Of a DNA stretch of 64,000 nt, positions 1 to 8,431 are shown piece after piece; the first letter of the stretch is position 1; every line of letters begins with the position of its first letter. The position numbers were made by a program, and so were the translations under genes. Source of the stretch: Cytophagales bacterium. Its GTDB lineage: Bacteria; Bacteroidota; Bacteroidia; Cytophagales; Cyclobacteriaceae. Location: positions 19,713-83,712 of the forward strand of contig JADBYK010000006.1 in the NCBI GenBank assembly GCA_020403045.1. The letters run 5' to 3'. Below the pieces are notes generated by a model. It made no database searches. It saw nothing but the letters and a program-made list of their open reading frames with translations, and had not been told where the DNA came from.

Positions 1-1630
1 CATCCAGCGCGCTAGGTAGCAAAACGTCAGGCACCACCCCTTTATGCTGCGTGCTGCTACCCGTAACTCGGTAAAATTTTTGAAACGTAATTTTCAATTC
101 ACCTACCGGTTCTTTCTCGTTCAAGAATCGATTCAAATCCAACACAGATTGAACAGTTCCTTTTCCGTAAGTTGATTCGCCCACAATCACACCTCGCTGG
201 TAATCCTGTATGGCTCCCGCAAAGATCTCGGATGCTGATGCGCTGAACCTATTTGTCAAGACCACAAGCGGCCCGCTATAAAAAACCTCTTTATTGTCAT
301 CGGGTAACACCTCAACCCGATTGGCGGAACTTTTCACTTGCACCACCGGCCCTTCTTTTATAAACAAACCAGTCAAGTCAACGGCTTCTTGTAGTGAACC
401 TCCCCCATTATTCCTGAGATCCATAACAAGGCCATCCACACCTTCTGACTTCAATTCTCCAATCAGCTTTCGAACATCGCGGGTTGTGCTTCTGAAATCC
501 TGATCACCCCGCTGGTAAGCATCATAGTCCATATAAAAACTTGGTAATGTAACCACCCCCATTTTCATATCCTTCCCATCTAGTTGGTAGTTAACAACTT
601 GTTTCTTGGCAGCCTGATCCTCTAACTTTACTTTTTCACGAACAATGGAAATCTCTTTTGAAGCCCCGGTCACCCCGGTTTTCGCAGAAAGTATTTGAAG
701 TCGCACAGTGGTTCCTTTTGGTCCTTTGATCAGCTTTACCACATCATCTATACGCCAACCAATGACGTCTACCATCTCACCATCTTTACCTTGCGCTACT
801 CCTGTGATCAGGTCATTGGCGAGCAAAAGACCGGATTTATCTGCCGGACCTCCCGGGATGATCTTAGCGACCTTGGTAAAATCATTTTCGGTTTGCAATT
901 GTGCCCCAATACCTTCCAGGGATAAACTCATACCCTGCTTAAATAGGTCAGAAGCTTTGGGAGACAAATAGTTGGTATGTGGATCAAACGCTTCTGTGAT
1001 GGAATTCATGTAGAGGCTAAACACATCTTCAGAATTGAATTGAGACACTGATTTTGCTGAGCGCTCATACCGTTTCTTGAGCGTCTCCTTAATCTCATCG
1101 GGCTTCTTACCTGCTAGTTTCAAGCTAAGCGCCTGACTTTTGATTACTTTTCGCCAGATGTCGTTAAGCTCTTCAGTCGATTTTGCCCAGGGTTCTTTCT
1201 CTCTATTGGTCTCATAAAACTCATTGGCAGAATAGTCGAAGTTAGCACCAACCAGTTTGTCAAGAACGACAGTCATTCGTTCGGTGTATCTTTTTTTGAA
1301 AACCCGATAGATATCAAATGCGGGAGACACATTTTCACCCTTTGTCAAGTCATCAATCACCAAACGGTATTTTTCAAATGACTTAATGTCACTATCCAGA
1401 AAGTAGGATTTGTTATTATCCAACTCAGAAACGAAACGGTCAAGGATGGCAGAAGACAATGAATCTCCCAACTTGATTTTTCGATAGTGATTGGCGTTGA
1501 GTATCTCTGCAATCAATTTGGCCTCTTTACCAAAAACCGGCTTGGCAGCGATAACGGTGTCTTTGGAAACAACTTGCGAATAGGAAAAAAAAGAGGTAAA
1601 CGAAAAAAGAGCAACAAGTATACGTCTCAT
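1..1630 (-). CDS. prc: Carboxy-terminal (tail-specific) protease, S41 family, 3' end cut by window
   Basis: Periplasmic serine protease of the Prc/Tsp family, which trims or degrades envelope proteins recognised by their C-termini. Reading back from the ATG at 1630 gives an N-terminal signal sequence (MRRILVALFSFTSFFSYSQ), the all-alpha Tsp N-terminal region, a PDZ domain around residues 210-300 (SLSLEGIGAQL, IIPGGPADKSG) and the S41 catalytic domain. The nucleophile lies in NRFSASASEIF and the general-base lysine in YGKGTVQ, so both catalytic elements are present. The reading frame is open to the window edge, so the last catalytic-domain residues and the usual Tsp C-terminal domain lie outside. 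It stands alone on the minus strand, with the next minus-strand gene ending 36 bp upstream of its start. Family assignment is secure; the substrate is unknown. Confidence 0.95.
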   Translation of the reverse strand, partial: MRRILVALFSFTSFFSYSQVVSKDTVIAAKPVFGKEAKLIAEILNANHYRKIKLGDSLSSAILDRFVSELDNNKSYFLDSDIKSFEKYRLVIDDLTKGENVSPAFDIYRVFKKRYTERMTVVLDKLVGANFDYSANEFYETNREKEPWAKSTEELNDIWRKVIKSQALSLKLAGKKPDEIKETLKKRYERSAKSVSQFNSEDVFSLYMNSITEAFDPHTNYLSPKASDLFKQGMSLSLEGIGAQLQTENDFTKVAKIIPGGPADKSGLLLANDLITGVAQGKDGEMVDVIGWRIDDVVKLIKGPKGTTVRLQILSAKTGVTGASKEISIVREKVKLEDQAAKKQVVNYQLDGKDMKMGVVTLPSFYMDYDAYQRGDQDFRSTTRDVRKLIGELKSEGVDGLVMDLRNNGGGSLQEAVDLTGLFIKEGPVVQVKSSANRVEVLPDDNKEVFYSGPLVVLTNRFSASASEIFAGAIQDYQRGVIVGESTYGKGTVQSVLDLNRFLNEKEPVGELKITFQKFYRVTGSSTQHKGVVPDVLLPSALD

Positions 1631-1666
1631 GAAAAAATGATAAAATTCAAAAAAAGAGTTCTAAGA

Positions 1667-2557
1667 TCATGCCAACTTATCAAAATCGAATTCAGTCAGA
1701 AACTTCTGCGCTTCTTCAACTGAAGAGAATTCAAACGATTTCTTTTTGCCAAAGTTGGAGTGTAGATCGATTTTAACCAATGCCACGTTCTTTGTGCCTG
1801 TCTTTGCATGCAATCCTAGTGCTTTGTAGTCTTCCGATTCCTTTTTAGAAACGTTAAAAACGGTGGATCTAACGTTCTCACAGTAAGCACACTGATAGTG
1901 TTTTAAAAGCTCCTTTGGCGAGCCATCTTCATGCCGTTCGGTAATCTCTTCACGTTTGACCTTCATGGTGTAAAACCCACAATTATTGCATTGCAACGCA
2001 AGCAAATGCCCATTGTACTTTTCAATCTTAATATCGGAAGTCTTTTCGTCAATCCAAACGTCATAATCGATTGAAAATAAGCTTTCTTCGGCCTGCATGC
2101 CCTCATCGAGGTGAACATCTTCTTCCGATTCGCTAAGCAGTTTCATCTTGTTGCCTGTCTTAGGGTTAACTCTGGGTGAGTAGCGTAGCTTTCTAAGTTT
2201 TGCGTTCAAAACGGAGGGGTAGTAATAATCAAGCACAAGCGATGCAACATAGCCTACCAATGTAGCCGCGCAAATAGAGACAAACAATCGCACAAAAAAC
2301 CAAAGTCCAATATGGTTGTACTTCTCCTCACCATAAAGATTGATTGCAAACGCAGCTGCACTGCTAAATAGAAAATAAAACCATTTGTACCATTTAACTT
2401 CGTTTAAGTTGATGAAGTCATGCTTTTGTTTGTGGTCCGAAAAAGACGACACGCGCATTTTATATACCAGATAGACAATGATTGATAATGCCACCATCAC
2501 AATCACGCCAATAGACATCACACTGTACCAAACCTTTAGGAAAGAACTCTCATTCAT
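1667..2557 (-). CDS. Membrane protein with cytoplasmic zinc-ribbon-like cysteines, unknown function
   Basis: I do not recognise this 296-aa protein. It has three likely membrane segments: residues about 9-32 (VWYSVMSIGVIVMVALSIIV), 55-75 and 82-112. A soluble C-terminal half follows. That half carries two CxxC pairs, CNNC in LALQCNNCGFYT and CAYC in YQCAYCENV, about 30 residues apart, which looks like a zinc ribbon. The C-terminus ends with SVEEAQKFLTEFDFDKLA. The start at 2557 is the first ATG before the first membrane segment. The upstream region (2558-2655) is AT-rich and holds TATATTTA on the minus strand, one mismatch from the Bacteroidota -7 consensus TAnnTTTG. A metal-sensing or scaffold role is possible but unsupported. 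Confidence 0.8.
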   Translation of the reverse strand: MNESSFLKVWYSVMSIGVIVMVALSIIVYLVYKMRVSSFSDHKQKHDFINLNEVKWYKWFYFLFSSAAAFAINLYGEEKYNHIGLWFFVRLFVSICAATLVGYVASLVLDYYYPSVLNAKLRKLRYSPRVNPKTGNKMKLLSESEEDVHLDEGMQAEESLFSIDYDVWIDEKTSDIKIEKYNGHLLALQCNNCGFYTMKVKREEITERHEDGSPKELLKHYQCAYCENVRSTVFNVSKKESEDYKALGLHAKTGTKNVALVKIDLHSNFGKKKSFEFSSVEEAQKFLTEFDFDKLA

Positions 2558-2656
2558 AACGTTTACCCATTTTTTTTAAATATAGAGATATTTTGTTGTT
2601 GTAGTTGACTGCAATGATCTGGCAATTTGGCCAGATTTGGAGGGTTTTAAAATAAT

Positions 2657-2725
2657 TGTGCAATAATGCACATATAAATATTGTTTTTAATTATAAATTG
2701 ATATATCATTGTGTATTAATACACA
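2657..2725. promoter_or_regulatory. Pair of operator-like inverted repeats TGTGYA-N4-TRCACA
   Basis: TGTGCA-ATAA-TGCACA lies at 2657-2672. A perfect 16-bp palindrome, TGTGTATTAATACACA, lies at 2710-2725. Both fit TGTGYA-N4-TRCACA and their starts are 53 bp apart, close to five helical turns, in a very AT-rich stretch. The second palindrome ends on the A of the ATG at 2725. This is the usual layout of a dimeric repressor operator controlling the two small genes that follow. The binding protein is unknown. Confidence 0.5.
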
Positions 2726-2979
2726 TGCATATGAATAATTTCGAGATGAAAAAAGTGGAAATGGAGCTGAAGAACTTTACAGCTAGGAACTTTGAGAAGC
2801 CAAGTAATTGTCGAAATGCTGCTCAGATAAGATTCTATATCAGCGAGTTATGCTCTAAGATCGAAGAGTATGAAAAAAAATTCAATTACGTACCTGAATG
2901 GGCTTATACCTTGTTGAACCAGTATACCATTGTGCAAAATAGCTTGGTTCACCTCGAATTTGTGAAATGCTACGCTTGA
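2725..2979 (+). CDS. Small hypothetical protein
   Basis: An 84-aa product if translation begins at the ATG at 2725; in-frame ATGs at 2731 and 2746 are also possible. The frame is open back to an ATG at 2656, but that start would put both palindromes inside the gene and add a low-complexity, AT-driven leader, so I prefer a later start. The body (RNAAQIRFYISELCSKIEEY) is probably helical and ends LVHLEFVKCYA. I recognise no domain. It is followed after 7 bp by a second small gene in the same direction, so the two are probably co-transcribed from the region holding the paired palindromes. The size and operator-like upstream sites would suit a small regulator or an accessory gene; this is only inference. 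Confidence 0.5.
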   Translation: MHMNNFEMKKVEMELKNFTARNFEKPSNCRNAAQIRFYISELCSKIEEYEKKFNYVPEWAYTLLNQYTIVQNSLVHLEFVKCYA

Positions 2980-2986
2980 GGTAACA

Positions 2987-3214
2987 ATGAAATACATCCC
3001 CTCTCCCACCCCGATCAAATATGACTATATGTATAGTGCCACCGCTAATAAATCGGGGCGCATGCAGTATCACAAGGTGCGGGCAGGGGTGAGTAAACTC
3101 AGGATTAGCCGTTCTGAATTTATAAAAGCGTTTAATGATTTACCGCTAATTGCTGTGAATCCCATCCAACAGCGTGGGCAGGATATCGTATTTCAGCTAG
3201 AATTCTTTGTTTGA
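2987..3214 (+). CDS. Small hypothetical protein
   Basis: A 75-aa basic protein (KVRAGVSKLRISRSEF) starting 7 bp after the previous small gene, so very likely its operon partner. The ATG follows GGTAACA. The sequence includes IKYDYMYSATANKSGRMQYH and ends IVFQLEFFV, a pattern that could be a small beta-rich fold. I know no family for it. Its stop codon at 3212-3214 directly abuts the stop of the convergent MazG-like gene, with no room for a separate terminator between them. Confidence 0.5.
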   Translation: MKYIPSPTPIKYDYMYSATANKSGRMQYHKVRAGVSKLRISRSEFIKAFNDLPLIAVNPIQQRGQDIVFQLEFFV

Positions 3215-3682
3215 CTACTGAAGGATCTGCTCCAAATTCGCTGGTGAATAGTTGATGGACTTTATGGTTTTGTTGTCGCTGGATCTGTACACTAACCATT
3301 TGCCCCCCTCTTCTCTGTAGTAGCAGTGTGTCCCATCCTTTTCCCGATAGTGATCAACTGTTTTTATTGCCTCCGCTTCAGTCAAACACGCCTTACTCAT
3401 GTTTGACCGCTGCACCTCTTCAAACAAAGCCTTAAATTTTTCGGCAAGGCCAAACTCTAAGATTGCACCCGAGAGTACATACTGAAGGTCGCAAAAAGCA
3501 TCAGCCACCTCGACAAGATCTTTATTAAGGATAGCGACTTCCAGTTCTTTCAATTCCTCTGCTAGTAGTGCTACGCGTAGCTTGCATCGGGTTTCTTCGG
3601 GTATTGCCGGTGAGGGTAAAATGGGGTGCTTGAAGGTTCGATGAAAATCGGCCACAAGGTTCAATGAATCGGGCTGCTGCAT
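3215..3682 (-). CDS. MazG-like all-alpha NTP pyrophosphohydrolase domain protein
   Basis: A 155-aa protein. Residues about 1-95 match the all-alpha NTP-pyrophosphatase fold: an EExxE motif (E42, E43, E46 in AEELKELEVA) followed by ExxD and a further Asp in EVADAFCDLQYVLSG (E58, D61, D65). These residues hold Mg2+ in this superfamily, which cleaves nucleoside triphosphates to monophosphates, often as house-cleaning. The C-terminal ~55 residues (HCYYREEGGKWLVYRSSDNK) form an extra module that looks beta-rich and is absent from minimal MazG domains. It is convergent with the small gene pair and reads away from tyrS. A short palindrome at 3742-3755 sits 60 bp upstream of its start. The substrate cannot be told from sequence. 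Confidence 0.75.
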   Translation of the reverse strand: MQQPDSLNLVADFHRTFKHPILPSPAIPEETRCKLRVALLAEELKELEVAILNKDLVEVADAFCDLQYVLSGAILEFGLAEKFKALFEEVQRSNMSKACLTEAEAIKTVDHYREKDGTHCYYREEGGKWLVYRSSDNKTIKSINYSPANLEQILQ

Positions 3683-3741
3683 AGGTTGGTTTAATTAAAG
3701 GTTCAAAACAATGAAAAATGAATTGAATTTTAAGCATAATG

Positions 3742-3755
3742 TACTACTTGTAGTA
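3742..3755. promoter_or_regulatory. Palindrome TACTAC-TT-GTAGTA
   Basis: A perfect 6+6 inverted repeat with a two-base centre in the divergent intergenic region between the MazG-like gene and tyrS. Its position suits an operator for either gene. No binding protein is known, and a palindrome this short could arise by chance. Confidence 0.3.
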
Positions 3756-3850
3756 AAGGTTTATATATCCTTGCAATACAGATAATTATATCTTTTTATC
3801 GAATTTAGATAATTCAAAATCCTTAATGCATTCAAGTTGCCATTAGAGGT

Positions 3851-3858
3851 TATATTTG
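3851..3858 (+). promoter_or_regulatory. Bacteroidota -7 element for tyrS
   Basis: TATATTTG is an exact match to the TAnnTTTG -7 consensus of Bacteroidota housekeeping promoters and lies 19 bp before the tyrS ATG. I do not see a well-spaced -33 TTTG element. The implied leader is very short. Confidence 0.5.
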
Positions 3859-3876
3859 CGGCTCAATTTTTTTTAG

Positions 3877-5166
3877 ATGAAGACAAATTTCGTGGAAGAG
3901 TTGAAGTGGCGTGGAATGATTTACGACATTATGCCGGGGACAGAAGCTCAGTTAAGCCGCGAGACAACAACAGGCTATATTGGCTTTGATCCCACTGCTG
4001 ATTCCCTCCACATTGGCAACCTGGTGCAGATAATGACATTAGTACATTTTCAGGCAGCAGGACATAAACCAGTGGTTCTGGTAGGCGGTGCTACCGGGAT
4101 GGTTGGAGATCCTTCCGGCAAGTCTGCGGAACGCAATCTTTTGTCAGAAGAACAATTGAACCATAATGTAGCCTGTGTAAAAGCCCAGTTGGCTAAGTTT
4201 CTAAACTTCCAGGATGGTGAAAATAAAGCTGAGCTGGTCAACAATTATGATTGGTTCAAGAATTTTCGTTTCCTTGATTTTATCCGTGACGTGGGCAAGC
4301 ACATCACCATCAACTACATGATGTCTAAAGATTCGGTTAAGAATCGACTTGAAACGGGTCTTTCGTTTACTGAATTCAGTTACCAGTTGGTTCAAGGATA
4401 TGATTTCTACTGGCTATACAAGAATAAGAACTGCAAGTTGCAGATGGGTGGCTCTGACCAATGGGGCAATATTGTAACAGGAACTGAGCTGATTCGCAGG
4501 AAAGAAGATGGGGAGGCATTTGCACTCACAACCCCACTCATCAAAAAGGCAGATGGGAGTAAGTTTGGAAAATCCGAACAAGGAAATGTGTGGCTGGATC
4601 CTCAGCGAACTTCGGCTTACAAATTCTATCAATACTGGTTGAATGCATCTGATGAAGATGCTGCCAACTTCATCCGAATTTTCACTCAAAAAGGAAAATC
4701 GGAAATTGAACAGTTAGTCGCTGAACATCAACAGGCACTTCATTTGCGCAAGCTCCAACAGGAGTTGGCAAAGGACATAACTATCCGGGTGCATTCACAA
4801 AGTGCGTACGAAACAGCAGCAAATGCATCGAACATACTTTTTGGTAGTTCGGCAACCGAAGATTTGCAAAAACTAGATGAAGAGACACTGTTAGCCGTCA
4901 TGGAAGGGGTGCCGCATACAAAAATCAGTCGGGCTGATTGGCAAAATTGTGCCAATGTAACCGATCTTCTTTCCGTTCAAACGCAGTCAATTATTTTTCC
5001 ATCAAAAGCAGAAGCACGAAAAATGATTCAGGCAGGAGGTGTAAGCATCAATAAAAACAAGGTGGCCGATCCTGCAGGTAGGCCTAATTTTGAACTACTA
5101 CACGGCAAGTTTCTACTGGCACAAAAGGGAAAAAGAAATCATTTTCTGATTGAAGTAACAGACTAG
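3877..5166 (+). CDS. tyrS: Tyrosyl-tRNA synthetase
   Basis: Class I aminoacyl-tRNA synthetase that charges tRNA-Tyr in the cytoplasm. At 429 aa it has the usual bacterial TyrS length. The HIGH-type signature is HIGN at residues 45-48 ([12 protein letters not shown]). The tyrosine-binding motif GYDFYWLY and GGSDQWGNI are present. The KMSKS loop appears as KFGKS at 229-233, as in many bacterial TyrS. The C-terminal ~65 residues ([20 protein letters not shown]) are the S4 RNA-binding domain. The start at 3877 gives the expected N-terminus ([15 protein letters not shown]). An exact TATATTTG promoter element lies 19 bp upstream, and the next gene starts 3 bp after the stop, so the two are probably co-transcribed. 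Confidence 0.97.
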   Translation: MKTNFVEELKWRGMIYDIMPGTEAQLSRETTTGYIGFDPTADSLHIGNLVQIMTLVHFQAAGHKPVVLVGGATGMVGDPSGKSAERNLLSEEQLNHNVACVKAQLAKFLNFQDGENKAELVNNYDWFKNFRFLDFIRDVGKHITINYMMSKDSVKNRLETGLSFTEFSYQLVQGYDFYWLYKNKNCKLQMGGSDQWGNIVTGTELIRRKEDGEAFALTTPLIKKADGSKFGKSEQGNVWLDPQRTSAYKFYQYWLNASDEDAANFIRIFTQKGKSEIEQLVAEHQQALHLRKLQQELAKDITIRVHSQSAYETAANASNILFGSSATEDLQKLDEETLLAVMEGVPHTKISRADWQNCANVTDLLSVQTQSIIFPSKAEARKMIQAGGVSINKNKVADPAGRPNFELLHGKFLLAQKGKRNHFLIEVTD

Positions 5167-5169
5167 TTC

Positions 5170-5805
5170 ATGCCCCTCACCTGGAAAGAAGCTATCTCAA
5201 ACAGAAAGTATGTGTTACATCTGGTTTTTTGGTTGGTTGGGCTTGCCATTTTTGTGATGGTGCTTCCCCATTTTTTCAACAATGTGCTATTGAATAAACC
5301 GGGGCCCAGGTTGGACGATTATGCATTTCGGTTTTTGGCACCACGAGATTGGTCGCCCGTCATATTTGCGCTGGTCGTTGGTGCTCCGGCTTTGTTCCTT
5401 TTTGCCAACTTATCCAGTCCCGAAAAGATATTGGTGATTTTCCAATGTTATGTGGTTGTCAATTTCTTGCGCATTCTCTCTTTGTATGTTTTCACGTTGG
5501 AAACCCCAGAAGGTATTATTCCACTCGTTGATCCTTTTCTTGAAAAAGTGGCCTATGGCGGAAATGCAACATATACTAAGGACTTGTTTTTCTCCGGGCA
5601 TACTTCAACGCTTTTCATTGTTTCTTTAGCTGAAAAGAGGCGTGGTTTAAGAATAGTACTCATAATGTCTACTATCTTAATAGGATTATTGCTGGTATGG
5701 CAAAGGGTACATTACACAATAGATGTTGTAGGAGCCTTACTAGTAACTTTTGCGGTCTATAGGGGCATCACGTCTCTGAATCGACTGACTTTTAGGCAGG
5801 ACTAA
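5170..5805 (+). CDS. PAP2/sphingomyelin-synthase-like membrane protein
   Basis: A 211-aa membrane protein with about five to six hydrophobic segments (LVFWLVGLAIFVMVLPHFF; SPVIFALVVGAPALFLFANL; LIMSTILIGLLLVW; IDVVGALLVTFAVY). The motif KDLFFSGHTSTLF with RVHYTIDVVGA matches the SGHT...H...D catalytic pattern of the PAP2-related sphingomyelin-synthase-type family, where two histidines and an aspartate transfer or hydrolyse a phospho-headgroup. A lipid phosphatase or headgroup transferase role in the inner membrane follows from the family; the substrate is unknown. It starts 3 bp after tyrS, so it probably shares that transcript. A weak AT-rich inverted repeat (5805-5812 and 5824-5831) follows its stop. 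Confidence 0.7.
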   Translation: MPLTWKEAISNRKYVLHLVFWLVGLAIFVMVLPHFFNNVLLNKPGPRLDDYAFRFLAPRDWSPVIFALVVGAPALFLFANLSSPEKILVIFQCYVVVNFLRILSLYVFTLETPEGIIPLVDPFLEKVAYGGNATYTKDLFFSGHTSTLFIVSLAEKRRGLRIVLIMSTILIGLLLVWQRVHYTIDVVGALLVTFAVYRGITSLNRLTFRQD

Positions 5806-5889
5806 ATTTTATTGCGAAACAGGATAAAATTCAAGCTTTTTTGAACTGTTCTCCGATTTAACCGTTTATCAATTACGTAAAAATAATGT

Positions 5890-5897
5890 AACTTTGG
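5890..5897 (+). promoter_or_regulatory. Bacteroidota -7 element for the PhyH-SDR operon
   Basis: TAACTTTG is an exact TAnnTTTG match, ending 25 bp before the ATG of the PhyH gene at 5923. No clear -33 element is visible. Confidence 0.5.
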
Positions 5898-5922
5898 AGT
5901 TGTTTTAAGCTAATACTGAAAT

Positions 5923-6783
5923 ATGGAGGTGAATGGCGCAGCCAAGAATGGCAAGCACGCATTGACGAGCAAGAACCCCTATCGGGAATTTACTTTAGGC
6001 GAAAGCCTCACGAAGGATCAAGTCGAGTTTTTTGAGAAGAATGGCTTTATCCATTTCAAAAATTTCATTTCAAAAGAAATGGTAGAGATTCTGCTAAGAG
6101 ATGCAGAGAAGATTCAGGATGAGTGGGTTAGTCAAGGGTACAAAATGATAAATGGTGTTCCTATTAAATATGGTACGGATATCACCGGCAAGACAATAGT
6201 GCAGCGATTTGCGTTTCTTAACCAGCACAGCACTGTTTTTGCAGATTTACTTAAGGATACTCGATTAAAAGCTTTATTCAGTCTGATTGGAACCGAAGAC
6301 TGCCGGATTGGTGAGACGGAGAAAGATGGTCTTGTTTTTAATCACTATATCAATACTGAAGAAAGCAATTATTCCCAGTTGGGTTGGCATACGGACGCAC
6401 TTCGTGATGTGTTTCAAGGTCAAAAAATATTACCCATGCTGAATGTAGGTATACACATGGATACCTCTACTACCGATAATGGTGGACTTCGCCTGATTCC
6501 AGGCACCCACAATCAGGGATTGAGAACATTACTTTTTAAAAAGTTCTACTTCATTAGCCACAAGCCAGATAAAAGCGAGATTGGATTAAATGTGGAACCA
6601 GGAGATCTTACTGTCCATGACGGACGTCTTTGGCATCGAGTCGCGAGGTCGCCATTTGTGGGTGAGAAAAGCAGGAGAAGAGTCATGTATATCCCGATCA
6701 TCACTGGAAAATTCAAGCCGAGAACAGAAAACAGCAAGCCGCTTTTTTATCAGCGATTTGCAGGCCTACTTACAAACAAGTAG
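5923..6783 (+). CDS. Phytanoyl-CoA dioxygenase (PhyH) family protein
   Basis: A 286-aa Fe(II)/2-oxoglutarate-dependent oxygenase of the PhyH type, which hydroxylates small molecules or lipids. The 2-His-1-Asp metal triad is visible: H156 and D158 in LGWHTDAL and H238 in DGRLWHRVARSP. An Arg in the KSRRRVMYIP segment is placed to bind 2-oxoglutarate. The N-terminal phrase VEFFEKNGFIHFKNFISKEM is typical of the family, and GGLRLIPGTHNQG is the usual core strand. It has no signal peptide, so it is cytoplasmic. The SDR gene starts 3 bp after its stop, which suggests that both enzymes act on the same substrate (oxygenation, then oxidoreduction). The substrate is unknown. It has its own promoter element at 5890. 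Confidence 0.88.
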   Translation: MEVNGAAKNGKHALTSKNPYREFTLGESLTKDQVEFFEKNGFIHFKNFISKEMVEILLRDAEKIQDEWVSQGYKMINGVPIKYGTDITGKTIVQRFAFLNQHSTVFADLLKDTRLKALFSLIGTEDCRIGETEKDGLVFNHYINTEESNYSQLGWHTDALRDVFQGQKILPMLNVGIHMDTSTTDNGGLRLIPGTHNQGLRTLLFKKFYFISHKPDKSEIGLNVEPGDLTVHDGRLWHRVARSPFVGEKSRRRVMYIPIITGKFKPRTENSKPLFYQRFAGLLTNK

Positions 6784-6786
6784 CAA

Positions 6787-7563
6787 ATGCCTTACGCTTT
6801 AATAACAGGAGCAAGTGGTGGCATTGGCCTTTGCATGGCGAGAGAATTAGCTCAACGTAAAATTGATTTACTACTCGTTGCCCGATCTCAGGATCGACTC
6901 TCAGCACTGAGCAAACAACTCGCCAATGAATTTGGAATAGCAGTTGAATACTTATGCTTGGATTTAAGTGAAAAGAATGCCGCTCTCACCGTCACCAAAT
7001 GGCTCGCTGAGAAATCATTTCCTGTAAATATATTGATTAACAACGCGGGCTATGGCCTGTGGGGTCCTGTGGAGACAACGCCATGGGATCAACTAGATAA
7101 TATGATGCAACTGAATATGAATGCAGTCGTTCAGTTGTGCCACGCAATGATTCCTGAATTGAAGCGACATACAAAATCATATATTCTAAATGTAGCTAGC
7201 ACAGCTTCGTATCAAGCGGTTCCAACCCTGGCGACCTACGCGGCTACTAAGGGATTTGTTGTGCTATTCACACGTGGACTAAGAATGGAATTGAAAGGTA
7301 CTCCTGTTTCTGTGACCTGCCTTAGCCCGGGTGCCACTTCAACCAACTTTATCGATAGAGCAGGAATGGAATCGATGAAAGAAAAGGCCGAGAAATTTAG
7401 TATGAAGCCAGAGCCCGTTGCAAAGATAGCGATCGATGGAATGTTCAAAGGCAAGGCTGAAATACTGCCCGGATTTGTAAACTGGATATCCGTTCAGCTA
7501 ACCTACTTTATGCCAAAAGCTATACCCGAAAAAATAGCAGAGGGGCTGTACAAGACAAAGTAA
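6787..7563 (+). CDS. Short-chain dehydrogenase/reductase
   Basis: A 258-aa classical SDR with an N-terminal Rossmann fold. TGASGGIG (residues 8-15) binds the dinucleotide, NNAG (86-89) stabilises the central sheet, and the catalytic set S138, Y151 and K155 (NVAS...YAATK) is complete. ARS following the second strand (residues 32-34) fits NADP(H) preference, as in many SDRs. The C-terminus (FVNWISVQLTYFMPKAIPEK) is hydrophobic and resembles SDRs acting on lipid or acyl substrates near a membrane. It follows PhyH by 3 bp and is almost certainly co-transcribed. It ends at a hairpin shared with the convergent TonB-like gene. Confidence 0.9.
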   Translation: MPYALITGASGGIGLCMARELAQRKIDLLLVARSQDRLSALSKQLANEFGIAVEYLCLDLSEKNAALTVTKWLAEKSFPVNILINNAGYGLWGPVETTPWDQLDNMMQLNMNAVVQLCHAMIPELKRHTKSYILNVASTASYQAVPTLATYAATKGFVVLFTRGLRMELKGTPVSVTCLSPGATSTNFIDRAGMESMKEKAEKFSMKPEPVAKIAIDGMFKGKAEILPGFVNWISVQLTYFMPKAIPEKIAEGLYKTK

Positions 7564-7564
7564 T

Positions 7565-7593
7565 CAAGTAAAAAGGGGATCGTTTTTTACTTG
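7565..7593. terminator. AT-rich hairpin between convergent genes
   Basis: CAAGTAAAAA (7565-7574) and TTTTTACTTG (7584-7593) form a perfect 10-bp stem with a 9-base loop, just after the SDR stop and overlapping the end of the convergent TonB-like gene. The stem is AT-rich and has T-runs on both strands, so it may end transcription in both directions. Confidence 0.5.
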
Positions 7594-8429
7594 GTTTTTA
7601 GCACAAACACAATCGTTCCCTTCGAGCGTTCAGGAACTCTTCCTGACGAGGTTCGCACCAGCGAATTCTTTCGGATCACTTCTTTCAATAATTGCTCGGC
7701 CTTTGGGCTTAGGCCACGCTGCGTGGTTGTAATCTGGACTATCTCTCCTTCTTCATCGCATTCTATATCAAAAACAATTCTTCCATCTTCATTGTCTGGC
7801 AGTTCTGGAATTTTTGGTTGTTCAGCCCACTCCCACCCCGACATCGACAGCGAAATGCCATCACCACCTCCGCCCCCTCCTGGTTTTCCATAAAGAGCTT
7901 TCGCATCTGGTTTGCCTTGCGGACTTCCTTTATCTCCTGTTTTTCCCGGATCATCACCATGACTGGGTGCGTCCTTGCCTTTTGCAGTCTCTACAACCAC
8001 TGGTTTTGTATCCTCTTTTTTCTCAGTAGGCTGCTTTACTTTTTCTGTCTTTTCAACCACTTCTTTGGGCTTCTCTACGATGGACTCTTTCTTCTCTTCT
8101 TTCACCACTACCGGGCTCTCCAATTTTGAGATAATCTGTGTTTCATCTGCCTTTTCTTCAACAACTTCTTCCTTTGGGAGTGTCTCTGCTGGCTGAAGGC
8201 TCTCAGCGTTTGTTTCCTCTGAGCCGGGTCGATCGTCAGGTTGTTGCTCACCATCTCCTTGCGTGTCCAGTCCGAAGTTAAGTTCAATGCCAAACTCCGG
8301 TAGTGGTGGATCAGGTGCTCTCCAGGCAATCAAAAAAATAAAAACGATCAGCAGAAGAGCATGAATACCGAATGACGAAGCGAGGGCAATCCGCTTGTTC
8401 TTCTTCTCTCGATCCACAGGGCTTAGCAT
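7587..8429 (-). CDS. TonB-like energy-transducing protein
   Basis: A 280-aa protein with an N-terminal cytoplasmic tail, one membrane anchor (residues about 16-38, SFGIHALLLIVFIFLIAW), and a long periplasmic linker rich in Glu, Lys and Pro (EKKESIVEKPKEVVEKTEKV) and Gly. A short C-terminal beta domain ends GTIVFVLKTK. This is TonB architecture: inner-membrane anchor, periplasm-spanning linker, and a domain that touches outer-membrane partners. It lies directly after exbB and exbD in the same orientation. The ATG at 8429 comes two bases after the exbD stop; a GTG at 8432 is an alternative start. The C-terminal domain is divergent, so it may serve a dedicated partner rather than general TonB receptors. 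Confidence 0.8.
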   Translation of the reverse strand: MLSPVDREKKNKRIALASSFGIHALLLIVFIFLIAWRAPDPPLPEFGIELNFGLDTQGDGEQQPDDRPGSEETNAESLQPAETLPKEEVVEEKADETQIISKLESPVVVKEEKKESIVEKPKEVVEKTEKVKQPTEKKEDTKPVVVETAKGKDAPSHGDDPGKTGDKGSPQGKPDAKALYGKPGGGGGGDGISLSMSGWEWAEQPKIPELPDNEDGRIVFDIECDEEGEIVQITTTQRGLSPKAEQLLKEVIRKNSLVRTSSGRVPERSKGTIVFVLKTK

Positions 8430-8431
8430 CA

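Noticed and set aside
7591..8329. Several long frames opposite the TonB-like gene
   Set aside because: They are complements of the Glu/Lys/Pro-rich linker; their low-complexity Ser/Phe/Leu composition and antisense position mark them as shadows.
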